A stretch of 64,000 nt of DNA from JBIQJD01 sp044507695 (GCA_044507695.1 JBIQJD010000003.1:124001-188000), one strand, 5' to 3'. Shown: positions 16,836 through 26,149, numbered from the stretch's first letter. A program made the numbers and translations. The notes: a model not told the origin generated them from the sequence alone.

Positions 16836-18089
16836 TCAGTTAATTTCTTTTGCTGAATAAATTACATTTCCATTTTTAATTGTCATCCAATTTTTATTTT
16901 CAGCAACGTTGTAAATTAAATCTGCATAATCATCCGTATTGAATACAGCTAAATCTGCTTTTTTATTTTGTTCGATACTTCCTCTGTCATTCTGTAAATT
17001 CAAGGCCTTTGCTGCATTTATTGTATAAGCAGAAATTACTTCTTCAATTTTCATTTTCATTTTAATTGAAGCTGAGCTCATTATTAATCCAATGTTTGAA
17101 ATATTTGATGAACCGGGATTATAATCCGTTGCAAGTGCTACCGCAGCATTGTTTTTAATAAGTTCTACTGCCGGGGCGTAATTATAATCCAGAAAAAATG
17201 AAACGCCCGGAAGCAGAACTGCAACTGTGTCTGAGTTAGATATTTTTTCCAAATCAATATCTCTAACTACTTCAAGATGATCAACACTAATTGCATTATG
17301 TTTTAAAGCGATATCCAATCCGCCAATATTATTAAATTGTTCTGTGTGCAGTTTGATTTTTAAACCTGCGCTTTTTGCTTGAGTAAAAATGTAATCTATT
17401 TCATCAGGGGAAAACGCAGTTGATTCACAAAAGCCATCACAAAATTCAGCAAGGTTATTTTGTGAGATGTAAGGAATCATCTTCCCAACAATCTCATTTA
17501 TATATCCGTTATGATTGTTGATATAGTTCGATGGATAAGTATGCGCGCCGAGAAATGTTGGAACAATGTCAATCGGAAAATTTTTGTTGAGAAAATTTAT
17601 TACATTCAAAAGCTTTATCTCATTCTCAAAATCAAGTCCGTAGCCGCTCTTAATTTCTAAAGTTGTAACTCCCTGAGAAATAAAATTGTGAATTCTTGGT
17701 GATATAATTTTTATAAGATCTTCAAACGAAGTACTTCTAACAGCCTGAACAGTAGTATTTATTCCGCCGCCTTCACGCGCAATTTCTTCATATGAAACGC
17801 CGCTAATTTTTTTTCTGAACTCATCTGCGCGGGAACCAGCAAAAGCTGTATGTGTATGGCATTCAACAATTCCTGGTAAAACTATTTTATCTTTTAAATC
17901 AATTTCCTGAAAATCAGAATTATTTTTTACTGATGAAGAGGGAAGTACATCCTTTATTAATTCATTTTCAATTATTATTGAATGATCATATAAAACATCA
18001 ATCTGAGAAAGTTCTTTGCCTCGCTTAACATTTTTCGCATTTGTATTTACCGTAATAATTTGGGAGGGATTCCTAAGAACTTTAATCAT
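16836..18089 (-). CDS. hutI: Imidazolonepropionase
   Basis: HutI hydrolyses imidazolone-5-propionate to N-formimino-L-glutamate, the third step of histidine degradation. From the ATG at 18089 it has 417 residues. It is a metal-dependent amidohydrolase: the HTHTAFAGSR motif provides the two metal-binding His, KLHTEQFN and SVDHLEVV the later His residues, and ATDYNPGSS the conserved Asp. The start is chosen because GGGGAT lies 12 bases before this ATG; an in-frame TTG at 18107 would put the first codons on that site. It overlaps the stop of the upstream SPOR gene by eight bases. Confidence 0.95.
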   Translation of the reverse strand: MIKVLRNPSQIITVNTNAKNVKRGKELSQIDVLYDHSIIIENELIKDVLPSSSVKNNSDFQEIDLKDKIVLPGIVECHTHTAFAGSRADEFRKKISGVSYEEIAREGGGINTTVQAVRSTSFEDLIKIISPRIHNFISQGVTTLEIKSGYGLDFENEIKLLNVINFLNKNFPIDIVPTFLGAHTYPSNYINNHNGYINEIVGKMIPYISQNNLAEFCDGFCESTAFSPDEIDYIFTQAKSAGLKIKLHTEQFNNIGGLDIALKHNAISVDHLEVVRDIDLEKISNSDTVAVLLPGVSFFLDYNYAPAVELIKNNAAVALATDYNPGSSNISNIGLIMSSASIKMKMKIEEVISAYTINAAKALNLQNDRGSIEQNKKADLAVFNTDDYADLIYNVAENKNWMTIKNGNVIYSAKEIN

Positions 18090-18639
18090 TGTTGAGACTA
18101 TCCCCAAAAATATTAATTGAATCTTTTACTACTCTCGCTTCGGGATATCCCATTTGTGATAGTTTAAATCTTAATTGATTTGCATCGGAAAGGTTTCTCA
18201 AATCACCAACTTTAACCTTGTAAAATGGAGGATCAAAAATGAGATAAACATTTTTTTCATTAACTCTAAAGTACAATTCACTTCTCAAACTATCTGCTTC
18301 CTCAAGGTTATCCGTTGAAAATACCTGAACGCGGTAGCCATCTGTTTTATCAATAACTATTTTTCTATCATTCGCAATAGTATCATCAGGAAAATGGGGA
18401 TATTCATACCAGATATCAAGTTCTTCTTCAGGAAGAATTTTTCCTTTATTTTCTTTTTCAATTTCAATTTTTGCGTGGTAAGGAGCCATATCAAAATTTT
18501 CAACCGGTTCTGATTTCACTTCCGGCGCTTTTGATTTATCTTCCTTCCTATCATACCTGCTTCCGGTTGATGCGCTGCATGATATTAGAATTATGGAAAA
18601 AATGATTAACAGAAATAGAATGAGAACATTTTTTAACAT
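18082..18639 (-). CDS. SPOR-domain lipoprotein
   Basis: From the ATG at 18639 the protein has 185 residues: a hydrophobic signal segment ending in a lipobox (IILISC), an acidic/polar linker of about 80 residues, and a C-terminal SPOR domain (YRVQVFST to YPEARVV, about residues 105-175). SPOR domains bind denuded glycan strands at division sites. The reading frame is open 34 codons upstream, but the lipoprotein signal begins exactly at this Met, so the longer version is unlikely. It heads the minus-strand cluster with the histidine-degradation genes and is divergent from glgA across a 209-base gap. A link between murein binding and histidine use is not obvious. Confidence 0.85.
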   Translation of the reverse strand: MLKNVLILFLLIIFSIILISCSASTGSRYDRKEDKSKAPEVKSEPVENFDMAPYHAKIEIEKENKGKILPEEELDIWYEYPHFPDDTIANDRKIVIDKTDGYRVQVFSTDNLEEADSLRSELYFRVNEKNVYLIFDPPFYKVKVGDLRNLSDANQLRFKLSQMGYPEARVVKDSINIFGDSLNND

Positions 18640-18789
18640 TGAGAAGGCTTGATTTAATTGAACAAATACGGGGTAAATATACAGTTTAAAAATCATTTTA
18701 AAAAGATAAGATAATAGAACCCTGTTAATAGGAATAATCAATTGATCTTATTATTTGTAGATAAAACAATGTACTACAAGATTAATAAC

Positions 18790-18821
18790 TTTGAGAAAGT
18801 GCTTTAATATTAGTAAATTTG
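18790..18821 (+). promoter_or_regulatory. Bacteroidetes-type promoter for glgA
   Basis: TTTG at 18790-18793 and TAAATTTG at 18814-18821 are separated by 20 bases, a match to the Bacteroidetes housekeeping promoter (TTTG, 19-21 bases, TAnnTTTG). The implied start point near 18828 gives a leader of about 20 bases before the glgA ATG at 18849. It is the best promoter match in the window. Confidence 0.65.
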
Positions 18822-18848
18822 CACATCTATAACTTATCTCAATAACAA

Positions 18849-20342
18849 ATGGCCGCAAAAAAATACAAAATTCTCTTCGTTACATCTGAAGTAGTACCGT
18901 TTGTAAAAACCGGCGGGTTAGCCGATGTATCAGCCGCGTTGCCGCAAATGCTTGCTGAAATGGGGCATGAAGTCCGCATTGTTGTGCCTAAATATGGCGC
19001 CGTTGATGACAGAAAATATAAAATTCATGAAGTCGTCAGATTAAAAGATCTTCAGATTAAGATTGGTGATAAGGAAGTTACTTTCTCACTTAAATCATGC
19101 TTCCTTCCGGGACAGAAAGTGAGAGTGCAAATTTATTTCCTCGATAACCAGGAATATTTTGGCAGCAGAAACAGTCTTTATACTGATCCGATGACTGGAG
19201 AAGATTATCCGGATAATGATGAGCGATTCATCCTTTTATCCAAATCAGTTTTTGAATTGATATCAAAACTTGGCTGGATTCCGGATATCATTCATTGTAA
19301 TGATTGGCAGACCGGACTTATTCCCGCATATCTGAAGACGATTTATAAAGATGATGAGACTTTTTCAAAATTTAAAACTTTGTTCACAATTCATAACCTT
19401 GCTTACCAGGGAGTTTTTCCCAAATCAAGCTTTAATAAAACAGGATTACCAGAAGAGTTAAATTCTGAAAAAGGAATTGAGATCTATAACAAACTGAATT
19501 TTATGAAAAGCGGTTTGATGTTCTCTGATGTAATAAGTACGGTTAGTGAAACATATGCAAATGAAATTCGATCGGATGAAAATCTTGGCGCAGGATTGAA
19601 GCAGGTTCTTGCAAAAAGAAAAAATGATCTTTACGGTATAATAAACGGAATTGATACGCGCGTTTGGCATCCGGAAAAAGATAAATTGATTCCTAAAAAA
19701 TATTCTCCAAAAAATCTTGAATTGAAAAAAGAAAATAAAAGAGAACTTGCCGAGAAATTCGGATTCCAGTATAATCCTGATATTCCCATAATCGGATTAA
19801 TATCTAGGCTGCTTGATGCAAAAGGATTTGATCTTATTATGGAAGCATTTCCTGAAATGATGAAGATGAACATCCAGGTGATATTGCTTGGAACGGGAGA
19901 AAGGAAATATCACAACTTTTTTGATAAGATGAGCAAAAAGCATTCTGATAAATTTGCCTGCTATTTGGGATTTAATGATGATCTTGCTCATCTCATTGAA
20001 GCCGGCGCTGATATATATTTGATGCCTTCTAAATATGAACCATGCGGATTGAATCAGATGTACAGCCTTGTTTACGGTACTGTTCCGCTGGTGCGTGAAA
20101 CCGGAGGTTTGGCTGATACCGTTATTAGATATAATGAAAAAACTGATGAAGGCAACGGCTTTGTATTCAAGCAGTATGATGCTTCAGCAATGATGAAAGA
20201 ATTAAAAAGAGCATTAAAATTGTTTGAAGATAAAAAGGTTTGGGAAAAGATAATGAAAAATGGAATGAAATCTGATTTTAGCTGGAATGTATCCGCAAAG
20301 AAATATATTGAATTGTACAGAACAATTTTAGCAAACGGATAA
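18849..20342 (+). CDS. glgA: Glycogen (starch) synthase, GT5
   Basis: GlgA extends alpha-1,4-glucan chains from ADP-glucose in the cytoplasm. The 497-residue protein has the two GT-B Rossmann domains: the N-terminal one with the ADP-glucose-binding K20-T-G-G motif (FVKTGGLADVSAALP), and the C-terminal one with IGLISRLLDAKGFDLI, then EPCGLNQMYSLVYGTVP and VRETGGLADTV around the catalytic Glu. The gene begins a run of five plus-strand genes (glgA, gmhB-like, lipoprotein, barrel, TPR) separated by 0-26 bases or overlapping, ended by the terminator at 24693. No other glycogen genes are nearby. Confidence 0.96.
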   Translation: MAAKKYKILFVTSEVVPFVKTGGLADVSAALPQMLAEMGHEVRIVVPKYGAVDDRKYKIHEVVRLKDLQIKIGDKEVTFSLKSCFLPGQKVRVQIYFLDNQEYFGSRNSLYTDPMTGEDYPDNDERFILLSKSVFELISKLGWIPDIIHCNDWQTGLIPAYLKTIYKDDETFSKFKTLFTIHNLAYQGVFPKSSFNKTGLPEELNSEKGIEIYNKLNFMKSGLMFSDVISTVSETYANEIRSDENLGAGLKQVLAKRKNDLYGIINGIDTRVWHPEKDKLIPKKYSPKNLELKKENKRELAEKFGFQYNPDIPIIGLISRLLDAKGFDLIMEAFPEMMKMNIQVILLGTGERKYHNFFDKMSKKHSDKFACYLGFNDDLAHLIEAGADIYLMPSKYEPCGLNQMYSLVYGTVPLVRETGGLADTVIRYNEKTDEGNGFVFKQYDASAMMKELKRALKLFEDKKVWEKIMKNGMKSDFSWNVSAKKYIELYRTILANG

Positions 20343-20951
20343 ATGCCTGGCATAAACATCAATCCAAATGCGGGCAAAACAAATCATGCAGTATTCCTTG
20401 ATCGTGATGGCACGATTAACGAAGATCCAGGTTATTTAGGGGAGCCGGAACTTGTTAAATTATTTCCCGGCACTGGTGAGGCGCTGTCAATCTTAAAGAA
20501 CGAATTAAAGTTCAAACTCATCGTTATATCCAATCAATCGGGCATAGCAAGAGGAATTTTAACAAAGGAGAAAGTTAATTCTGTTAACGCAAAGATAAAT
20601 GAACTTCTCTCGGTGTATAATGCAGAGATTGATGCTTTTTACTATTGCCCGTTTCATCCTGATTTTAGTTCAGAGGAAGAATGTTTGTGCAGAAAACCTT
20701 CTCCAAAATTAATCTTTGATGCACAAAAAGATTTTAATATTAATTTGGGCAGTTCGTTCTTTATTGGTGATACCGCAGCAGATATTGAATGTGGAATGAA
20801 TGCAGGATTAAAGACTATTTTAGTTAAAACAGGATACGGAGTGGATTCATTTTCCATCTTGCAAAAGCAAAATAAATTTCCCACTTTTGTTGCCGAAAAT
20901 ATTAGAGAAGCTTGTTACTTTATTAAAAAAGATATTTCTGGAGACAATTAA
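20343..20951 (+). CDS. gmhB: HAD-family phosphatase, D-glycero-D-manno-heptose 1,7-bisphosphate 7-phosphatase-like
   Basis: The 202-residue protein is a HAD subclass IIIA phosphatase with the nucleophile/acid pair D20-x-D22 (FLDRDGTINED), the Ser/Thr motif VISNQSG, and a terminal GDTAADIECG. The cysteine-rich insertion (YYCPFHPDF, then CLCRKPSP) is the zinc-binding loop typical of GmhB, which removes the C7 phosphate in ADP-heptose synthesis for lipopolysaccharide core. Related phosphatases acting on histidinol phosphate share the fold, so the substrate is inferred. It starts immediately after the glgA stop (TAAATG) and is followed directly by a TTG start. Confidence 0.85.
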   Translation: MPGININPNAGKTNHAVFLDRDGTINEDPGYLGEPELVKLFPGTGEALSILKNELKFKLIVISNQSGIARGILTKEKVNSVNAKINELLSVYNAEIDAFYYCPFHPDFSSEEECLCRKPSPKLIFDAQKDFNINLGSSFFIGDTAADIECGMNAGLKTILVKTGYGVDSFSILQKQNKFPTFVAENIREACYFIKKDISGDN

Positions 20952-22145
20952 TTGTTCATAAAAAAGATATTATTCCTTCCGGTAATTACAATCTCATTAT
21001 TTATTATTTCCTGCAGCGAGTCTCCAACATCAACAGGCACAGATTTATTGAGAGATGATTATATAGGTGTAAACCAGTTAGATTCCTTCAATGATTCACT
21101 AGCTCAAACTTCCTCATATTCAAAAAGAGTAATTCAGCTCGGTGGATCAGAAAAATTATTAATTGGCAAATCAAATAATGTTGAGGCTTCCACTCTTCTT
21201 AACTTTTTTGTTTTTCTTGATGATTCAATTCTCTCAGATGTGCGGGAAGATAAACTGCAGATAATCAGTGCTTCAGTTGAACTTACTAAAACTTACACGT
21301 TTGGAGACAGCAACGCAGTTTTAGATTTTACTGTTCATAGAGTAAACAGCCGCTGGAGTTCAGCTACTTATACTGCCGACAGTCTTAGTCTTATCCAGTA
21401 TGATCAGAATGATATTAGTACCGAAAGAAATTTTTCTGATTCTGCAGTTACATTTAAGATTGACAACAGTTTGGTGCTGGAATGGATGAAGGATGGTGAG
21501 GATTCAGCAAAACATGTTGATTTTGGAATTTTTCTGAAGGCTGCTCCATCATCTCAAAAAATTGTCGGATATCAGGCCTTATCGGGAGCAACAAGCAGTG
21601 CACAAATTCCACAGCTTGAAGTGATATATGAAAAACCGGGTGTTTACCGTGATACATTGATATTCATTCCTGAAGCTGATCTTAGTATTGTAACGGGTGA
21701 TCTGCCAAATATAAGTAATGAAAATATTGCCATTCAGTCCGGTCTTGCTGTTAATTCAAAACTTTGGTTTGATCTTTCAGGAATTCCGGATAACTCTGTA
21801 ATCAATTATGCTGAGCTTACATTATTTCTTGATACTCTTGAAACTGTAACTGGTTCAGTTTATAGTAATTCATTAACCGCATATGCAATACTTGATTCGT
21901 CACGAATGGATTCATTATCACGCGGCATATCTCTTGCCGGAGATAAGAATGATTCGTCTAAATCGTTTACCGGGAATGTTACATCTATAATTCAAACAAT
22001 AAAAAACAGAAAAGACAATCAGGGCATTATGCTGAGAGCGGGAGTAGAAACAGAAGGCCTTGAATTATTTGTGTTAAAAGGAAGTTCGGCTGCGGATAGA
22101 AGATTAAGGCCTCAATTAAAAATTATTTATACAAACAAGCAATGA
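20952..22145 (+). CDS. Lipoprotein of unknown function
   Basis: This 397-residue predicted lipoprotein starts at a TTG directly after the previous stop. The signal segment ends in a lipobox (LFIISC, Cys at about 21), then a Ser/Thr-rich linker. The remainder is beta-rich and repeats a pattern twice (residues about 45-230 and 235-395): a strand with AEL/VEL, a Trp/Ser-rich loop, and a concluding PQLEVIYE or PQLKIIYT strand. This resembles the DNRLRE/CBM96 or DUF4270 kinds of jelly-roll proteins, without a confident match. The end overlaps the next gene by four bases (ATGA), linking it to the outer-membrane barrel. Confidence 0.75.
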   Translation: MFIKKILFLPVITISLFIISCSESPTSTGTDLLRDDYIGVNQLDSFNDSLAQTSSYSKRVIQLGGSEKLLIGKSNNVEASTLLNFFVFLDDSILSDVREDKLQIISASVELTKTYTFGDSNAVLDFTVHRVNSRWSSATYTADSLSLIQYDQNDISTERNFSDSAVTFKIDNSLVLEWMKDGEDSAKHVDFGIFLKAAPSSQKIVGYQALSGATSSAQIPQLEVIYEKPGVYRDTLIFIPEADLSIVTGDLPNISNENIAIQSGLAVNSKLWFDLSGIPDNSVINYAELTLFLDTLETVTGSVYSNSLTAYAILDSSRMDSLSRGISLAGDKNDSSKSFTGNVTSIIQTIKNRKDNQGIMLRAGVETEGLELFVLKGSSAADRRLRPQLKIIYTNKQ

Positions 22146-23395
22146 TTAAATCTTTAAAAATATTTTTCTGCTTAGTATTTCTTTTAATCAATTCAGGATT
22201 TGTTATTGCACAAAGCAGTTCAAGTTATTCAAGGATTGGAATTGGAGACATAGTTCATTCTTACTCAGCAAGAAAAATGGTAATGGGTGCCGGAATTGCT
22301 TTATCAGATCCTGATTTTATTAGTGTTGCTAATCCGGCAAGTTTAAGTAAATTAAACAGAACACGCCTTGAAACCGGAATTGCAGTTAATGCATTGTTCA
22401 TCAAAGGAAATACACAAAGCAGTTATAATGCTGAAGCAGAATTTAATGGTGTATCTATCGCTTTACCGATAAGCAAAGATAATGGAGTTGGTTTAGCATT
22501 AGGAATTATTCCTTATTCAAACGTAAGCTACGAAGTTGTTGAAGATGTTACTTCTACAATTTTGCAGGGGCAGGAATACAAAATTTATTATGAAGGCAGA
22601 GGCGGGCTTTCAAAGCTGTTTATAGCAGCATCTTATACCTTGCCTTTTGATTTAACTCTCGGTGCTTCATTGGATTATTATTTTGGAAATCTTAAATATA
22701 TCTCAAGAGCAAAGTTTGTTGATACAAGAAATCTTGAAGCGGATTATGAACGTACATACTCACCAAAAGGTACAGGAACAACAATAGGTGTAATCACGCC
22801 GGATTTATCAGGTACATTTAATTCTGAAAAAATTACAAATTTCAGATTTGGCATTTCTGCAAGTTTAGTTACAGAATTTGATACTGATACGCTCTTAACT
22901 TCTACATCAAATCTTGGAACAGATACAATTGGAATTGGTCTGACAAACATGAAACTGCCGATGAGATTGAATGCAGGATTAAGTTTGTTGTTCAACACTA
23001 ATTATCTTGTTACAGTAGATTATATATATCAGCCGTGGAGCAAGTTTGAATTTAATAACCGGAATAATCCTTATTTAAGAGATGCAATAATGGTTTCCGG
23101 CGGAATTGAATACAAACCAACAAGAGAACCGGGCTCTACTTTCTGGGAACAAATAATCTGGCGTGCTGGTTTAAGTTTTGAACAGTCTCAGTATATAATA
23201 AACAATGTAGGAATTAATCAATATTCAATATCAGGTGGCTTATCTTTACCTCTCAGTCCGGAAAATACATTTGATATTGGAATTCAGTATTCGATGAGAG
23301 GAACAACAGATTCAAACCTTTTCAGTGAAAATATTTTCAGGTTGAATGTTGGTGTAAGTCTCGGAGAAATTTGGTTCATTAGACAGGAAAAATAA
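22142..23395 (+). CDS. Outer-membrane beta-barrel protein
   Basis: The 417-residue protein has a signal peptide (to about SGFVIAQ, residue 24). It continues with a Gly/Ser-rich N-terminal part typical of FadL/PorV-like barrels (SYSRIGIGDIV, ARKMVMGAGIALSDP, SVANPASLSKL), then alternating amphipathic strands to a terminal aromatic-rich strand (FRLNVGVSLGEIWF). It is probably a 14-strand outer-membrane barrel, perhaps for hydrophobic ligands or as an assembly partner; it is not identifiable as PorV itself. The start overlaps the lipoprotein gene by four bases, suggesting joint function, and a TPR protein follows after 26 bases. Confidence 0.78.
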   Translation: MIKSLKIFFCLVFLLINSGFVIAQSSSSYSRIGIGDIVHSYSARKMVMGAGIALSDPDFISVANPASLSKLNRTRLETGIAVNALFIKGNTQSSYNAEAEFNGVSIALPISKDNGVGLALGIIPYSNVSYEVVEDVTSTILQGQEYKIYYEGRGGLSKLFIAASYTLPFDLTLGASLDYYFGNLKYISRAKFVDTRNLEADYERTYSPKGTGTTIGVITPDLSGTFNSEKITNFRFGISASLVTEFDTDTLLTSTSNLGTDTIGIGLTNMKLPMRLNAGLSLLFNTNYLVTVDYIYQPWSKFEFNNRNNPYLRDAIMVSGGIEYKPTREPGSTFWEQIIWRAGLSFEQSQYIINNVGINQYSISGGLSLPLSPENTFDIGIQYSMRGTTDSNLFSENIFRLNVGVSLGEIWFIRQEK

Positions 23396-23421
23396 TAATA
23401 AAATATTTCGAGGGTTAGAAC

Positions 23422-24675
23422 TTGAAAAGATCAATTAAATTATCCGCTTTACTTTTCATCTTTTTGGCTGCAGCAGTATTTACAGCAAAAGTAAATGCAC
23501 AAGATTCACTAAAGATTATTGAGAAATACAGTCTCTTTTCTGAATATCATAAAAACAGAGATTATCTAAGCGCATTACCATACGGCTGGGAAGTTATTCA
23601 GATGGATCCTGTAAAATTTAATAAATGGATCTACGATAAAATGGAACAAACATTATGGTACATTCATGATTCGGCTGATGTTTCCCCGGAACAAAAATTA
23701 GCTGCTGAAGACAGCGTGATAAGCTTATATGATTTGGCGGTTCAGTATCATTCTGAACTTAAAGGATATTACCTTGCACGCAAAGCTTATGTGCTTGAGA
23801 ATTGGAAACAAGTTAGTCCCGATACCGCAATTGCAGCTTACGAAACGGCAATTGAAGCAGACAGCACTATTTTAAATTATTATAAACATAGATTGGGACA
23901 GCTTTATAAAGCCAATATGGATTCAAATCCTGAGTACAAAGAAAAAGCCCTCGATCTTTATTCCGCGCTTGCAGAAGCAGAACCGGATAATCCATTGTGG
24001 AATGAAGAACTGGAATCATTAGTTGATAATATTGATGAACTCGTTCAATTGGCAAAGAAGGCATGGGATCTTGATAAAGATAATCTGCAAAAAGCATGGA
24101 AATATGCTTCAATGGCATTGAAGGCAAGTTCATTCCAGGAAGCAATTGTTGCATTGGAATTTCTTGTTGAGAAATCTCCGGAAACAATTAATTATTGGGT
24201 AAGATTAGCTGAAGCATATCAGAAAACTGATCAGCTTGATAAAGCTGAATCTGCTTACAAAAAATTAATACAGCTTGAGCCGGATAACAAAAATCATTAT
24301 TTGAACTTAGGGATTGTTTACAAAGATAAAGGACAATTATCCGCTGCAAGAACACAGTATCAAAAAGCAAGTGATGTTGGTGGAAATTGGGGATTACCAA
24401 TTTACTATGAAGGTCTTTTGTATGAATTAGCCGCAAGAGGATGTGAATTCAACCTTGAAACAAAAATGGTTTATCAGCTTGCAGTTGATACATACAGAAA
24501 AGCAAAGAATATGGATCCAAGTATTGCATCCCAGGCACAGGATAGAATAAATGCATTATCTGGTTCAGTTCCAACACAGGAAGATTATTTCTTTAAAGGT
24601 TATAAATCGGGACAAGTTCTGCCTATTACCGGTAGTTGTTTTGGCTGGATTGGCAGAAGCATAACTGTTCCATAA
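23422..24675 (+). CDS. Secreted TPR-repeat protein
   Basis: This 417-residue protein has a signal peptide (cleavage near VNAQ, about residue 27) and at least five tetratricopeptide repeats. The clearest are EAIVALEFLVEKSPETINYW, then KAESAYKKLIQLEPDNKNHY, then AARTQYQKASDVG. TPR arrays mediate protein contacts. The C-terminal tail is Gly/Ser-rich and hydrophobic. It starts at TTG 23422, preceded by GAGGGTT, 26 bases after the barrel gene, and is the last gene of the glgA unit before a strong terminator. It probably acts in the periplasm with the upstream lipoprotein and barrel; no specific role is evident. Confidence 0.8.
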   Translation: MKRSIKLSALLFIFLAAAVFTAKVNAQDSLKIIEKYSLFSEYHKNRDYLSALPYGWEVIQMDPVKFNKWIYDKMEQTLWYIHDSADVSPEQKLAAEDSVISLYDLAVQYHSELKGYYLARKAYVLENWKQVSPDTAIAAYETAIEADSTILNYYKHRLGQLYKANMDSNPEYKEKALDLYSALAEAEPDNPLWNEELESLVDNIDELVQLAKKAWDLDKDNLQKAWKYASMALKASSFQEAIVALEFLVEKSPETINYWVRLAEAYQKTDQLDKAESAYKKLIQLEPDNKNHYLNLGIVYKDKGQLSAARTQYQKASDVGGNWGLPIYYEGLLYELAARGCEFNLETKMVYQLAVDTYRKAKNMDPSIASQAQDRINALSGSVPTQEDYFFKGYKSGQVLPITGSCFGWIGRSITVP

Positions 24676-24692
24676 CAAATTAAATTTTCTCT

Positions 24693-24726
24693 AAGGCTTC
24701 ACTAAAAAGTGGAGCCTTTTTTGTTT
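24693..24726 (+). terminator. Intrinsic terminator after the glgA-TPR unit
   Basis: AAGGCTTCACT (24693-24703) pairs with AGTGGAGCCTT (24708-24718) over 11 pairs with one G-T, closes an AAAA loop and leads into a T-rich run. It separates the TPR gene from glyA. Confidence 0.9.
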
Positions 24727-24800
24727 TAAAGAAATCACTAAAAGAAATTTTTCATTCTTAAAGAGGATCTAACTTCAACAAAAAATTGAAAGAATCTTTA

Positions 24801-24808
24801 TATATTTG
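24801..24808 (+). promoter_or_regulatory. Candidate Bacteroidetes-type -7 element for glyA
   Basis: TATATTTG at 24801-24808 matches the -7 consensus TAnnTTTG and lies 34 bases before the glyA ATG in a gap isolated by the upstream terminator. The upstream TTTG element is not clear, so the match rests on one half only. Confidence 0.4.
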
Positions 24809-24842
24809 ATTTCATAATTAATCACTAAAAAGAATTTACAAC

Positions 24843-26144
24843 ATGTATAATAATCTTCGTAATGATCAGAATATTTTTAATGTACTTCAATTAGAAACCA
24901 CCCGCCAGCAAAATAAACTTGAACTTATTGCATCTGAAAATTTTGTTAGTGCTGCAGTGCTTGAAGCAGCAGGGACAGTTTTAACAAATAAATATGCTGA
25001 AGGATATCCCGGCAGGAGATATTATGGCGGCTGTGAATTTGTTGATATGGCTGAAGACATTGCCCGCGGGCGTTTGAAAAAATTATTTAATGCAGAATAT
25101 GTTAACGTTCAGCCGCACAGCGGTTCACAAGCTAATATGGCTGTATTCATGTCCTTACTAAAGCCGGGTGATAAATTTCTTGGACTAAGTCTTGCTCATG
25201 GCGGACATTTAACTCATGGTTCACCTGTAAATTTTTCTGGGCAGCTATATCAGGCTGTTGGTTATACATTAAACAAGGAAACCGGATTACTTGATTATGA
25301 TTTAATTGCTGATCTTGCAAAAAAAGAAAAACCAAAACTTATCATAACAGGTGCAAGCGCTTATTCAAGAGAATGGGATTATAAAAAATTCAGAGAGATA
25401 GCTGATTCAGTTGGTGCTTTTTTGATGTGCGATATGGCGCATCCGGCGGGACTAATTGCAAAAGGTTTATTAAATAATCCGCTTGAGTATTGTGATGTTG
25501 TTACTTCAACTACACACAAAACTTTACGCGGACCAAGAGGTGGAATTATTCTGATGGGGAAGGATAAAGAAAATACCATAGGAATTAAAACCCCAAAAGG
25601 TGACCGCACAAAATTAATGTCTGAAATTTTTGACAGCACCGTAATGCCAGGAATTCAGGGCGGACCTTTAATGCACATCATTATGGCAAAAGCAGTTGCA
25701 TTTGGTGAAGCACTTCAGGATTCATTTAAAGATTATGTTGAGCAGGTAAGAACAAATGCTAAAACATTAGCAGCAGAGCTTGTTGCTTTTGGTTTTAATA
25801 TTGTTTCAGGCGGAACAGATAATCATCTTATGTTGATTGATCTTACCAATAAAAACATAACAGGAAAACAGGCGGAGATTTCTTTGGAGAAAGCAGGAAT
25901 AACCGTTAACAAAAATATGGTTCCTTTTGATCAGCGCAGCCCGTTTGTAACAAGTGGAATCAGAGTTGGGACTCCTGCAGTTACTACCAGGGGAATGAAA
26001 GAAAAAGATATGAAGATAATTGCTTCATTCATCAACTCTGCAATTAATAATTATGATAAAGAATCCGTTCTTAATGAAATTAAAAATGATGTAAAGGAAC
26101 TCTGTAAGAATTTTCCTTTATATCCTGAATTTATTGAAGCATAA
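24843..26144 (+). CDS. glyA: Serine hydroxymethyltransferase
   Basis: GlyA interconverts serine and glycine with tetrahydrofolate using pyridoxal phosphate, feeding one-carbon metabolism in the cytoplasm. The 433-residue protein is full length. It shows NKLELIASENFVS near residue 30, NKYAEGYPGRRYYGGCE, the VQPHSGSQAN cofactor loop, CDMAHPAGLI, and the Schiff-base Lys in VTSTTHKTLRGPRGG. The C-terminus has VPFDQRSPFVTSGIRVGTPA. A terminator isolates it from upstream genes; tatC follows after five bases, so glyA, tatC and the prenyl synthase may share a transcript. Confidence 0.97.
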   Translation: MYNNLRNDQNIFNVLQLETTRQQNKLELIASENFVSAAVLEAAGTVLTNKYAEGYPGRRYYGGCEFVDMAEDIARGRLKKLFNAEYVNVQPHSGSQANMAVFMSLLKPGDKFLGLSLAHGGHLTHGSPVNFSGQLYQAVGYTLNKETGLLDYDLIADLAKKEKPKLIITGASAYSREWDYKKFREIADSVGAFLMCDMAHPAGLIAKGLLNNPLEYCDVVTSTTHKTLRGPRGGIILMGKDKENTIGIKTPKGDRTKLMSEIFDSTVMPGIQGGPLMHIIMAKAVAFGEALQDSFKDYVEQVRTNAKTLAAELVAFGFNIVSGGTDNHLMLIDLTNKNITGKQAEISLEKAGITVNKNMVPFDQRSPFVTSGIRVGTPAVTTRGMKEKDMKIIASFINSAINNYDKESVLNEIKNDVKELCKNFPLYPEFIEA

Positions 26145-26149
26145 AATCC

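Noticed and set aside
18640..18741. 34-codon extension of the SPOR lipoprotein
   Set aside because: The lipoprotein signal begins exactly at Met 18639; a long extra N-terminus would spoil it.
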